A stretch of DNA of 64,000 bases from Zantedeschia hybrid cultivar. Lineage: Eukaryota > Streptophyta > Magnoliopsida > Alismatales > Araceae. A program made the position numbers and the translations under genes. Of this stretch, positions 46,590 to 56,500 are shown piece after piece (within the stretch, counting starts at the first letter, position 1; every line of letters starts with the position of its first letter). The notes below the pieces were generated by a model. The model was not told the DNA's origin, did no database searches, and saw only the letters and a list, made by a program, of their open reading frames with translations. The stretch is taken from positions 43,265,980 to 43,329,979 of the forward strand of contig JARZZO010000004.1 in assembly GCA_030544215.1 (NCBI GenBank). The letters are read 5' to 3'.

Positions 46590-47742
46590 AGCAAAATGCC
46601 ACGGTGTATCACCGGAGATCTGCCTCTGGTGTTTCAAGCCCGGTCATTGGGCGGCGTGGTGCTGTGCTGCTGTTGTCTGCAGGGCTTGCAGGAGGAGCAA
46701 GCACATGGCCAGGGAATGTGCTCTAGGACGACCGGGCATGGAGGAGAGGCCGATGATGCCAGTGAGCCCTTTGCCACCTAAACTACCGATGGCTTCTCTG
46801 GCGAGGGAGGTGATCGTGCAGATCCAGGATAGTGAGGTGGACAGAGGTAGATGTGAGGTGCTATCCTACCATCTGGTGGTTGATAGTGGTGGGGGCGAGT
46901 GCAGCCCCTGGATATCCAGAGGGCTGTAGCGTCCGTGTGGAGTTGTCCAGGAGAGTGGATGGTATGGAGTTTGGCTGACGGGCCTTTTCTTCTCAGATGT
47001 CCGAGCCAAGAGCAGGCAGAAGCAGGGTCCTCAGAGCAGGATGTGTAGCCGTCGGTGGCAGGGAGATGTTGGTGAAATGTTGGAGTCCTTTAGTTGGGAC
47101 CAAGGTGATGAAGATGCCAAGGATAATTTGGCATCTTGTGAGGGAGTTCCTCTTCACTTGTGGAGGGAAGAAGTTGTTTTGGAGGTGGGGAAGGCAATGG
47201 GGCACATTATCAGAGTGGATGAGAAATCTCTAAGCGCCACTTTGATTGGAGAATAGGAGAAGAATAAGGAAGAATAAATGGAGAATAAGCTTAATTTAGC
47301 TTTGACAAGCGGAATGGCTTATACCGGTGCAGAATAGCTTATTCGGAGAATAAGGAGAATAAGCAATTCGACCTTAGACCAAAGAATTGATTATCCTTCT
47401 TATTCCGTCAGTGGGTCCCACAGAATTATCAAAGCTAAGCACCCCTTATTCTAGTATACGATATTCTGAATAAGTAATTCCGGATTAACCTATTCTGCAA
47501 TCAAATTGACGCTAAGAGATACACAGGGGATTAGGGCTAAGGTTTTGGTTGCTCTGGAAGAGGATGTGCTGCCGGTGAAGGTGGTTCTCAAACACTGGGG
47601 GTTCTCCTTTGAGATCCTAGTTAGAGAAGAGGAGGAGGGCAACCGGGGTGGTCATGTGCTGTCCTGGGCCAAGGTGGCTAAGAGAGGTGAGAGGGCGGCG
47701 CAGAGTGCTCGTGCATCCCAAACCCTAATCGTCCAGAGCTAG
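46590..47742 (+). pseudogene. LINE ORF1 (nucleic-acid-binding protein), broken
   Basis: One forward frame reads CLWCFKPGHWAAWC and then CRACRRSKHMARECA, a tandem CCHC pair as in plant L1 ORF1 proteins. Further on is EGVPLHLWREEVVLEVGKAM then GHIIRVDEKSL, the conserved HLW block of these proteins. A 279-bp MITE splits it at 47234. After the MITE, RAKVLVALEEDVLPVKVVLK and WGFSFEILVREEEEG continue the domain. ORF1 proteins coat LINE RNA in the RNP. Several frame changes are present and the N terminus is missing (5' truncation at 46526). Confidence 0.72.
47234..47512. mobile_element. MITE, family A copy 2, inside LINE ORF1
   Basis: TIRs GCGCCACTTTGATTGGAGAA and, reverse-complemented, GCGTCAATTTGATTGCAGAA. 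TAA flanks both sides (47231-47233, 47513-47515); the duplication can also be read as CTAAG. TWA duplications point to the PIF/Harbinger (Tourist) group. Interior GAATAAG repeats match copy 1 at 8083-8339. Confidence 0.85.
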
Positions 47743-48895
47743 AGGAAGGAGATGATGGCTCGTTGCAGGGTGGAGGCAAACCGGGCGGCCCAATCTACTT
47801 CAGACTGGGTTGTCAATGGGTTGATGGGTAGTAGGTGTGCGGACCGGGACGTTCAAATTTCAAGCCCAGTGCCCTTTATTTTGAGATAGGATCCGGACTC
47901 TGAATTAGTTGGTGGCTTCGGTCCGAACCTGAGTGCAATGGAGTTGGGTCCGGACTCGAGTGGGCCAGGGGCGATGAGTCCCGAAGGACTGTGCCAGGCT
48001 TCTAGGGCTTCTGGATGGTGCGAGGTAGGGTGGCGGGAGCTGCAGCTGGAACGGTCATCCTCAGGTGGCAGGGTCTCTTCCCCTGCTAATGGCGTTAGCG
48101 ATGTTGAAGTTGGAGGGAAGTCCTTGAGCACCTCTCCTTCACTGCGTGAGGCAGACGACTCTCTTCGTGCGGAGGTGTCTTCCCCGCAAGATCTCCCTGG
48201 TACAGCTCCGAAAACGCCCCTCTCTGTTGATAGGGTCTCTGAGGGTGGATATGAGGAATCTTTAGGGACCTTATTTGGGGATGATCAGGCGTCGAGCTTA
48301 TTGATCCTTCAGGCGATGATGTCGATCGAGATTCTGAGTGGATTTAGGGACGACCATTGCTCAACTGAGAAGGGGTAAAAGGGAAAGTTGGCAGTCAATA
48401 GATGATACTAGAACGAGGGAGGTTTCTGTGACAGACGTGAAGACAGTGGCTTCTATGGTTGTGATTTCTACGGATTTCTGTCCACCTCCTATATCCAGAG
48501 GGTGAAGGACCGGTTTAATGGTCCTCTGAGTAACGGTGGATGTGGAACCCAGTGGACAGGCTCTAGTCGGGTCCAAAAGGATCCTCTTGAGGGTCTAAGA
48601 GGAAGACTTGTCAAGGGATTATGATTGTCTCCTGTGGGGGCAGATATGGATAGAGGGTGTTGTTCTTTTGTGTTTGGTCCTAGGGTTTCTGTGATTTTGT
48701 GGGTCAGGCATTGGGGTGCTCCCTAGGGTCTTCTTTTGTAAGGGGATGGAGGTACATATGTAAGGGTTGTGCTTTGGGTTTACATATGTAATAGGGGGGA
48801 GGGGGGTTGGCAGTTGCCTGTTATGAGCACCCATAATTGTAATCCTTCTTTTATCTATATACAATGTGGTACTATCAATGTTTTTTTTTAAAAAA
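47743..48895 (+). other. 3' half of the ORF1-only LINE
   Basis: A frame at 47938-48378 (146 codons) is Ser/Gly/Glu-rich with no recognised domain and may be the ORF1 C-terminal tail. The 3' part contains GTACATATGTAAGGGTTGTG-type text and AT-rich sequence to the A tail. No endonuclease or RT motif in any frame. Confidence 0.5.
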
Positions 48896-49748
48896 GAAGG
48901 ATCATAGAACAGATTGATCAAGAACATGATGGAATATTGAATAAAGATTTTAGGACAAAGTTGATACGAATATTTTAATTTTGAAAACCTTGAAAATAGT
49001 TGATTTTTTTGTATACAAAATATCTTGCTTAGGGTAATCATCACCTACCTCAAATCTGAGTTGTAAGATTCATAAAGATCCTCCTCAACTCCTCTAGTTT
49101 CTAAACCCTTATCCCGCAACTACTAGGTCTCCTTAAAGACATAACAACAATCAGAACTCTAAATCCTCTCTCAAAGAACTCTCTCTCTCTTTCTAAAATT
49201 CCACCCAGCTCTACCATGAAAAGTTTCACGCAATAGCTAGGGTTATCGCACCTCTACAGGGTTCCTATTGATATCTACTCAAATCCTTGTTCGAACCATA
49301 ACTATCCTCCTCTTAAATCCCGCTAGGTCGCAAATGCCTAAGGAAAGGTTTCTTCTCCACGAATCCAACTTGGCTTCCACATGCTATACCTCTTTTCGGA
49401 ACTGAATCCAACACAAATTGTGAGCAATTACTATTCTTGAGAAGGAATTGAACTTGGATTCCTCACAGGCGAAAACAAAATCCAACTGAAATTCTCCCAC
49501 AAACTTTCCACATCAAGCTCCCACTAAAAACCGATCACCTAACTCTAGAAATTCAATCAATCTACATACCACTTAATTGACCGACATAATAAAACATGTA
49601 ACTCAATTGATAGAAAAGGGAATTAATCGACTAGATGTATGGCCTAACAGGGGTTACACTGCCTAAGTTAATCAAATCTATAACCTATTATATTTCAGTT
49701 TAGACAAATAAGCTAATTACTAATGAGTTTAAGACCTAGGGCATAACA

Positions 49749-49761
49749 TCTTCTCTCCCTT
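49749..49761 (-). other. Gypsy B polypurine tract
   Basis: AAGGGAGAGAAGA on the minus strand directly before the 3' LTR. Confidence 0.85.
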
Positions 49762-49814
49762 AAAGAAATTTCATCCTTGAAATTTAAAGCATGGGCTACT
49801 TACTAAATCAGAAG

Positions 49815-50224
49815 GGGTACTTCTTCATATCCTCTTCAACTTCGAATGTTGGTTCTTCCATGGCATAATGGCACCATAGAACCTTCACCAGTGGGATAAC
49901 TTTGGTTGTCCATACTTGTTATTTGCAATCTACGATACTAATTGGCTGTTCTTCATAGGATAAATCTGACTGCACTTCTAATAGCTCATACTCGATCACA
50001 TGAGATGGATCTAGTACATACTTACGAAGCATAGAATGGAACACTAGATGCACATTAGACAGGTCAATAGACAATGCTAGCTTATAAGCAACTATGCCAA
50101 CTCGCTCAAGAATCTCAAATAGGCCAATGAATCTCGGACTAGGTTTACCTTTCTTACCAAACCTCATCACTCCCTTAATAGGAGATACCTTAAGGAATAC
50201 ATGATCACCAATTTCAAAAGTCAA
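49815..50224 (-). pseudogene. Gypsy B integrase C terminus and chromodomain-like tail
   Basis: Contains FEIGDHVFLKVSPIKGVMRF then GKPSPRFIGLFEILERVG, the GPF/Y-type integrase end of chromoviruses, and DLSYEEQPISIVDCK. After an in-frame stop comes TKVIPLVKVLW and a MEEPTFEVEEDMKK segment, the position and pattern of a group II chromodomain. Confidence 0.85.
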
Positions 50225-51159
50225 TTCCCTCCTCCTATTATTTGCATAGTTCTTTTGTCGGCTTTATGCTGTGAGCAAACCGCTTCTTGATAATCTCAAT
50301 CTTTTCAAAACAATCATCAGTAATTTATGGTCCTGCCAAACTCTTTTCAGCAACGTCAGTTCAACACACAGGTGATCTGCAAGGTCTACCATTCAGTGCT
50401 TCCATATGGTGTCATCCTAATACTGGATTGGTAACTATTATTATAGGCAAATTCAATAAGTGATAATTGATTATCCCAACTCCTTTGCCACTCCAAATTG
50501 CATGCTCTTTAACATATCTTCAAGTGTCTAAATGGTTCTCTCAGGCTACCCATCTGTTTGAGGATGAAAAGCATAATTGAATTTCAACTGAGTTCCCATT
50601 ACCTCTTATATGCTCCTTTAAAACCTAGTAGTGAACATAGAATCTCCATCTAATATAATAGAGACTGGTACACCATGAAGTCTAATAATCTCACTAATAT
50701 ACAGCTTAGTCAATCCTTTTAAGTTGGCAGATCCATAATCATCCAAATTATATCATGCCACTTCCTATTCTTGGGCAATCCAGTGACAAAATCTATTGTA
50801 ATATGCTCCCATTTCTACTGTAAAATCTACATCTTCTGTAAAAGTCCATAAGGTCCTTAATGTTCAGCCTTCACATGTTGACAGGTTCTTTATACTTGAC
50901 CACCAAAAATTTCTCTTCAAATCCTTATACATCTTATACTTATGAGCTTCAGCCATCAACCCTTGCTGAGTCCTTCATCACTTGGTACACACAATCTATT
51001 ACAAAATCGAATTCCACAGTCAGATCCTTGCACAACTCTAGGCTTTCCAACCATATAAAGAGTCAATTGGTCCTCCTTCTGGTTTCAATAATCCGATCAA
51101 TTAAGGTAGACAAAAGTGTCAATTTATTAAATAAGACTTCTTACTAAACTCCTGATGCA
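50225..51159 (-). pseudogene. Gypsy B integrase core, heavily decayed
   Basis: Minus-strand fragments match integrase in order, including a region with GLPKNRKW-like text near 50770, a VSIILD(R/G)DS..F catalytic segment near 50650, and QTDG-type text near 50560. Stops are frequent, and the catalytic triad cannot be confirmed in one frame. Confidence 0.7.
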
Positions 51160-51641
51160 TACAATCAATTACATCTTTCAGTACCCTCCAATGTGAATGT
51201 AGTTGTAATACCATAGCTTCCCACTTAGAGCATATGTTGCAACGTTAGCCTTTCTAGGATGATAATTCAATGAGAAATCATAGTCCTTCAATACTTCTAC
51301 CCAATGGCTTTATCTCAAACTGAGGTCCTTCTGAGAAAAGATATACTTTCTTATAATCTGTAAAGATCTCAAACTGAGCACCATATAAATAATGTCTCTA
51401 TACCCTCAAAGCATGCACAACAGTAGCCATCTCCAAATCATGAGCGGAATAATTTTACTCATGATCTTTCAATTGGCTTGTTGCATAGGCCACAACCTTG
51501 CCATTCTACATAAGCACACAACCCAAACCCTTACATGATGCATCAATATATATCGCAAATCCTTCTAAACCACTTGGCAAAGTGAGCACTGGGGCAGTAA
51601 TCAATCTCTTCTTCAACTTTTGAAAATTTTCCTTACACTCA
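51160..51641 (-). pseudogene. Gypsy B RNase H
   Basis: Colinear by eye with gypsy A RNase H, with stretches corresponding to YIDASCKGLGCVLM near 51530, YS.HDLEMATVVHALRV near 51430 and ILSQKDLSL near 51335. Interrupted by stops. Confidence 0.75.
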
Positions 51642-52012
51642 TTAGACCATATAAAACTTAACACCCTTCCAAATTAACTTGGTCATTGAAGCTGCCAAAG
51701 TAGAAAATCCTTCAATAAATATCTTGTAATAGCTAGCCAATCTAAGAAAACTTCTGATTTCAACAGTTGCCTTAACTGTTTCCCACTTCATAACAGTCTC
51801 CACTTTAGCTGGATCCATTAAAAGTCCATCCTTTGATATAATATGTCCTGAGAATTGAACATGCTTGAGCCAGAATTCGCATTTAGTGAACTTGGCAGAA
51901 AGTTGGTAAGCTCTAAGACCCTCAAGAATAATCCTCAAATGCTCCCTATATATTTCCTGACTTGGAGAGTAGACCAACATATTGTCAACGAAAACCACAA
52001 CAAATTGGTCAA
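51642..52012 (-). pseudogene. Gypsy B reverse transcriptase, palm C-terminal part
   Basis: Reads IDQFVVVFVDNMLVYSPSQE, so the second catalytic Asp of the FVDD box is replaced by Asn. It continues ECEFWLKHVQFSGHIISKDG (with K/C differences) and SFLRLASYYKIFIEGFS. A 1.04-kb hAT element interrupts the gene just before this piece. Confidence 0.85.
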
Positions 52013-52080
52013 TATGGTTGTAAATGGAACATGACATACTGACATTCCGACCTGATTCTGATTGAAATTAACAGTTTTAG

Positions 52081-52232
52081 AATTAAAAAAAAAGCCCCTT
52101 ATAAGCTATCGAAATCAATATCAGATATTCCAATATGTTATCAGAATCAAAATCAAAATTAAAAAAAAAGTCCCCTATAAGCTATCGAAATCAATATCAG
52201 ATATTCCAATATGTTATCAGAATCAAAATCAA
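52081..52232. repeat. 76-bp tandem direct repeat within the hAT element
   Basis: Copies start at 52081 and 52157 with almost identical text, AATTAAAAAAAAAG then CCCCTTATAAGCTATCGAAA and CAATATGTTATCAGAATC. Confidence 0.92.
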
Positions 52233-52638
52233 ACATGCCTATTCCGAGTTCGATTTATCGATTTCTAATAACCTTTTCATTATGATTTTCTTTCTAATAA
52301 GCCCTAATACTAATACTTGTTGCCCACTCGAAATGCAGCCGCCGATGCCCCTCCTCTCCACCACATAAAACCTCACTCCAAGCAAAACCAACTCCTCCAG
52401 GCCTCTCCTCCTACGGCACCTCTAGGCCTTTCCTCCTTCGGCGGCCAGATCCTCTTCGTACGGATGGCATCAGACCATTACGTGGGCAGCCAAAGGCCTG
52501 TCCTCTCCTTTGTTGCCTCCATATGGTGATGGCTCCCCAATGGTGGTCAGATCCTCCTTACGCGGGCGCACCATCACGCCGTCAACCAAAGGCCTTGCCT
52601 CTAGAAGACGATGGCAACTCCCTACCCCAACTAGTCTC

Positions 52639-52664
52639 TGTGTGTGTGTGTGTGTGTGTGTGTG
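52639..52664. repeat. (TG)n microsatellite
   Basis: Thirteen TG dinucleotides followed by a CACGCGCGTG palindrome. Confidence 0.93.
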
Positions 52665-53061
52665 CACGCGCGTGTGTGGTTCTTTATGAATAGGTGAGTC
52701 TGAAGGGGGAAGGTATGCGAGATGGGCGTGGAGTGCGAAGGCCTCTTCTCTAGGGGGAAGGCCGATGGAGCTGTAGGGAAGCCCGACGGCAATGGGGAGT
52801 AGCACTGCAACATCAAGCATTACAACGACGTTGACCGGCGGCAGCAAGTGGCGGTGTGGCACGGCACTAAAAGTTTGGAACCCTAGAAAATTTCAATAAT
52901 TATAAAAAATAATTATGTTTCTGATAACAGAATAAGAGTCGAAGCAAAATAAAAAACAGGGCATTCCGATTCTATCAAAATTGGAATGCACTATTTATTA
53001 TCGAAATCAGAAACAATCATTTTGTTTTCGATTTCGGCCAGTTTGCAGCCTTACTGGTTAA

Positions 53062-53640
53062 GGCAGGGTCTGAAAACTCTATTCATCAAATCCATAAAAA
53101 CAACAAGTGCATTAATTAATCCAAAAATCATACCTAAGAACTCATCATGTCCATACCTTGTGCAAAAAGCTATCTTAAGTATATCCTTATCTTTAATCTA
53201 TAATTGGTACTAACTAGATCCAAGATCAATCTTAGAAAACACCTTTACCTTTCTCAACTAATCAAATAAGTCCTCAATATATGGCAAAGGATACTTATTC
53301 TTAATTGTGACCTAGTTAATCTGATCATAATCTATACACACCCTCGTAGACCCATCCTCCTTCCTAACAAAGAACATAGGCACACCCCATGGGATACCTG
53401 AAGTTGTTTCTTCAGCTCTGCCAACTCAGCTAGAGCCATCTGTTATAATGCCTTAGATATTAGGGTTGTCACTGGCATAAGATCAATGACAAAATCAATC
53501 TCCTAGATGGTGGTAGCCTAGGCAGATCCTCAGGGAACACATCAGGAAAATCTTGAACAACTTTTATGTTTGCAAAAGCCTTAACTGCACAATCAACTAG
53601 CACTACACTAGCCAAACATGCCTTACAACCTTGACTAATT
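53062..53640 (-). pseudogene. Gypsy B reverse transcriptase, N-terminal part
   Basis: The minus strand has the FGLINALVVFMDLMNRVF block next to the hAT insertion, upstream a G.P..FV block near 53380, then the MALAELAELKKQLQ-type segment near 53420. It contains stops. It joins the piece at 52012 once the hAT is disregarded. Confidence 0.75.
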
Positions 53641-54124
53641 AATCTCTACCTTCAATGCTAAAAACAAGTACTTTCTGAAATCTATGCCTAGGACATTAGA
53701 AATAAACTCCTTCTCCCCAGGGACTTGCATACAATCCTCTTCTTACGACAATCCAGTAAAGCGTAGTGCTTCTTTAACCAATCCATACCCAAAATAATAT
53801 CAAAATTTACCATGTCAACACTGTAAGCAACCAAGGGCATACTCCTATCCCCAATCTGGACAACTAAATTGGAGAGTGTAAGATGTATAATCACTCTCTT
53901 GTCGGTGGCAGATAGTCAAGGATTAGTATCTTCAACAAAGCAATTATCTCGAGTTCCAACAAATTTAGTAGAACAAAAGAGTGTGTAGCTCCAGAATCAA
54001 ACAAACCCTGAGCATGAAAACCAGCACTCAGAATAGTACCTGAAGCCATATTGTACGCAACTTCAACATCTTCATTTGTGAGTGTATAAACTCGAGCCTT
54101 TCCTTTAGTTGGCTCCACAACCAC
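53641..54124 (-). pseudogene. Gypsy B aspartic protease
   Basis: Frame 53891-54124 contains GLFDSGATHSFV with the DSG catalytic motif; frame 53688-53894 continues DRSMPLVAYSVDMVNFDIIL then GMDWLKKHYALLDCR, the protease C-terminal half and the linker to RT. A frame change separates them. Confidence 0.85.
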
Positions 54125-55058
54125 TCACTTGCCTTTCACCTTAGGACAATCTCAAATCATGTAGCCTGCTTTTCTATAGGCAAAACACTTGCCAGTTGTC
54201 CATCAGTGATCCTTTCCTTCATGCTTCTGCCCACATTGTGGACAGATTACGTGCTCCATCCCCTGAATTCCTAATGCAGTAGCTTGAATAAACTTCTTCT
54301 TCTTATCAAAATTTCCGCGTAGGGGTAGTGTAGGTGTCTTTCTTATCTTTAGCCTTGCTCCTTTTCCACCACGTAGGTAGTCCCCCAAGTTTCTGCCATA
54401 GTCTTCAGTCTGAACAGAGCCACCCTACCATGTATAGTTCCTCAGAGTCTATTAACAAATTTCTTAACCTCCTCTTGCTCCTCAATAAAGAATTGCAGGC
54501 CATATCTCTCTAATTCCGCAAACTTGGCTTCATATTATGCCACTGTCATACTTGTGTCAAATTAAGAAAATCCAACACCTTAGCATCCCGAACATGAGTG
54601 GGAAGATACTTTTGTTTAAACACTGTCAAGAATATTTCCCGTGAAATAGGTCCCACATGATTAGCAAAAGTATTTCTCTTAAATGAGTTCCACCAAAGTT
54701 CAGCTCTATCTGTAAACATAAAGGTCCCCAACTTGACCTTGCTTTCTTCAGCACATCCAATTGTCCCAAAGATCTTCTCTATCTGTAACCAATTCTCAGC
54801 AATCTCTAGTTGACTCTCCTCTTAAAAGAAGGGGGTCCTAACCTTCTTAAACTTGTCCATAATAGAAGCTCTAGAGGTTCTCTTTTGAGTCTACAATATA
54901 CCTTGGTTCTGCATGGTCTGAACTAACCCCTGAAAAGTTCGCATGAAGGTACTAAACTCCACCTGAGGCATGATTGGCATGAGCAGCCCTAGCATCTCCT
55001 AAGCGTAAACCTTCCCGAGCAGGGACTCCTTAGTAGCGAGCCTAGCCTTCATAGCCAT
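54125..55058 (-). pseudogene. Gypsy B gag, decayed
   Basis: Starts MAMKARLATKESLL at 55058. The capsid part includes MFTDRAELWWNSFKRNTFAN then FKQKYLPTHVRDAKVLDFLN (54546-54731), matching the YFP..VR....EF.. block of gypsy A. The knuckle near 54180 has lost a Cys and the His (CFAY...GYMI) and contains a stop, so RNA binding is lost. Confidence 0.82.
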
Positions 55059-55196
55059 AAATGTAAAAACCAACGGAAAACTAATCAGACCTTAAGCTCT
55101 AAGTTTAATCTACCCTTTTGTAAGCTATCCTTATACTTAATTCAGTTGGTATGGCTTACAATCAGATGGTAATGGTTAGAAATCCCTTATAACTGA

Positions 55197-55208
55197 GCTC
55201 TGATACCA
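55197..55208 (-). other. Gypsy B primer-binding site
   Basis: TGGTATCAGAGC on the minus strand directly against the 5' LTR, complementary to initiator Met-tRNA. Confidence 0.9.
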
Positions 55209-55939
55209 TGACCTATCACATCCCTGATCCGATTTAGGCCTTACACTCACCTCAGATTCAAACCACGCAACAGCGAGAACAACCCAACAAACAAAGGAAT
55301 GTTATAAGAGAAAACATCACTAACTGGTAGAAATAAATAGCCAAATTACCATCAAATAGTCCAATATGTTATTATATAGAGAATGCCAAAAATCCACAGA
55401 TTACGTCACTTAAAACTAAAGGATCAAACTCTCAAAAATCTCACTAAAAGAAGATTACATCAGACTCTCATTACCCTACTACACCTTTTAATAGAATTGA
55501 AAAACTAAAATAAATCTAACCAATATGACTAAACAACCTCAATGAAGTCTAATCCCTCCGAACCAAAACTGAACAAAAACTAATTCTACTCTTCTACCTC
55601 CTCGGCCTCGGAATCTGAAAAATGTTTAATAGGTTTTATGAGTACAAGTACTCAATAGACATCATATACCCATTACAAGCTAAACATATGATAAAGTTCC
55701 AAATTCAAAATGGTACTTAAGATAACATGAATATTCTAAAGATTTTACACATAATTTCAGACAAAATGATACAAAACATAGTCATACTTTGCATACAGAA
55801 TCACAAGCAGAAGTCATGGCTAGTAGATTAACAAATTAACAGATCCCTATTACTGAATTCATATGAACAAAGTCTTAGTCTTACACTGAAGATCAGATAT
55901 CTCGAAATAAGAGCTTAACTCAGAAAGATCCCTAGTGCG

Positions 55940-56500
55940 ATTCAGATTGACATAACTGATTACATAATCAATTAAGTTCAAAGAAAATAGACAGATAATC
56001 CATAACATGTCATAAAGATCGATTAACTGATTAGCGCGTCAATTAATCAATCAAAAGAACAAAGCAAATAACCAAACAAGTTTTAATCAAAGTTAATCGA
56101 AGTTCAAAGACTAATTAATCCCATAACAGAACAAGGCAGACTAATCGATTAAGTAGTAAAGGATTTAATTGACCACAGGTTTAATTGAAGTTCAAATGAC
56201 TTGGTCGAAACAAACACTTAGTTGATCACAAAGACAGATAATCGATTAAATAGAATGGCTCGAAGACTTAATCGATGCAGGTGATTTAATCGATATGAAG
56301 GCATAAAATCGATTAAGTGAGACAACTCAAAGACCTTTTTTTTAAAAGTGAGACAACTTAAAGACTTAATCAATCAAAGAGTGAATATGAAGGAACTAGT
56401 CACTTAAGTAGGACTTAGTTGCAGACTTAGTCGAATAGTTAGTCGATATTCAGAACGGTAGTCAATTAGGAAGTTAAGTCCCCGCTTGGCATTCCGGCCT
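55940..56500. repeat. AATCGATT motif array in the gypsy B 5' LTR
   Basis: Counterpart of 45250-45720, with extra units absent there (GATAATCGATTAAATAG, CTTAATCGATGCAG, TTTAATCGATATGAAG, AAAATCGATTAAGTG near 56228-56310). The array therefore changed length after the LTRs separated. Confidence 0.75.

Larger units (their letters stand above)
46526..48895 (+). mobile_element. LINE insertion retaining ORF1 and 3' end but no ORF2
   Basis: Flanked by a 19-bp direct repeat, GAAGGATCAGAGAACAGAT at 46507-46525 and its one-mismatch copy at 48896-48914, typical of target-primed reverse transcription. The partner LTR has the unoccupied site near 57320 (GAAAGATCACAGATTTATCA). The element ends in an A-rich tail (TTTTAAAAAA). 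Inside are an ORF1 with zinc knuckles and a long 3' part without endonuclease or RT, so either ORF2 was lost or this is a non-autonomous LINE. Confidence 0.88.
44544..49748 (-). repeat. Gypsy B 3' LTR, containing a LINE
   Basis: About 2.8 kb after removing the LINE and its duplicated target. Starts TGTTACGCCCCTGATCCGG and ends GGGCATAACA. Aligns by eye along its length with the partner LTR, with an indel series in the AATCGATT-rich part. The GTTTAGACAAATAAGC site near 49699 is uninterrupted, unlike the partner LTR. Confidence 0.9.
52013..53053. mobile_element. Non-autonomous hAT element with GC-rich cargo in gypsy B RT
   Basis: Ends TATGGTTGTAAATGG and, reverse-complemented, TAAGGCTGCAAACTGG. 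Flanking octamers TTGGTCAA (52005-52012) and CTGGTTAA (53054-53061) differ only by two C/T changes. RT codons resume on both sides. The interior has a 76-bp direct repeat, a (TG)n run and a GC-rich stretch at 52320-52870 with gene-like base composition but no recognised protein. Confidence 0.8.

Noticed and set aside
52470..52862. 130-codon minus-strand frame with a His-Thr run
   Set aside because: The HTHTHTHT run is a translated (TG)n microsatellite within the hAT element.
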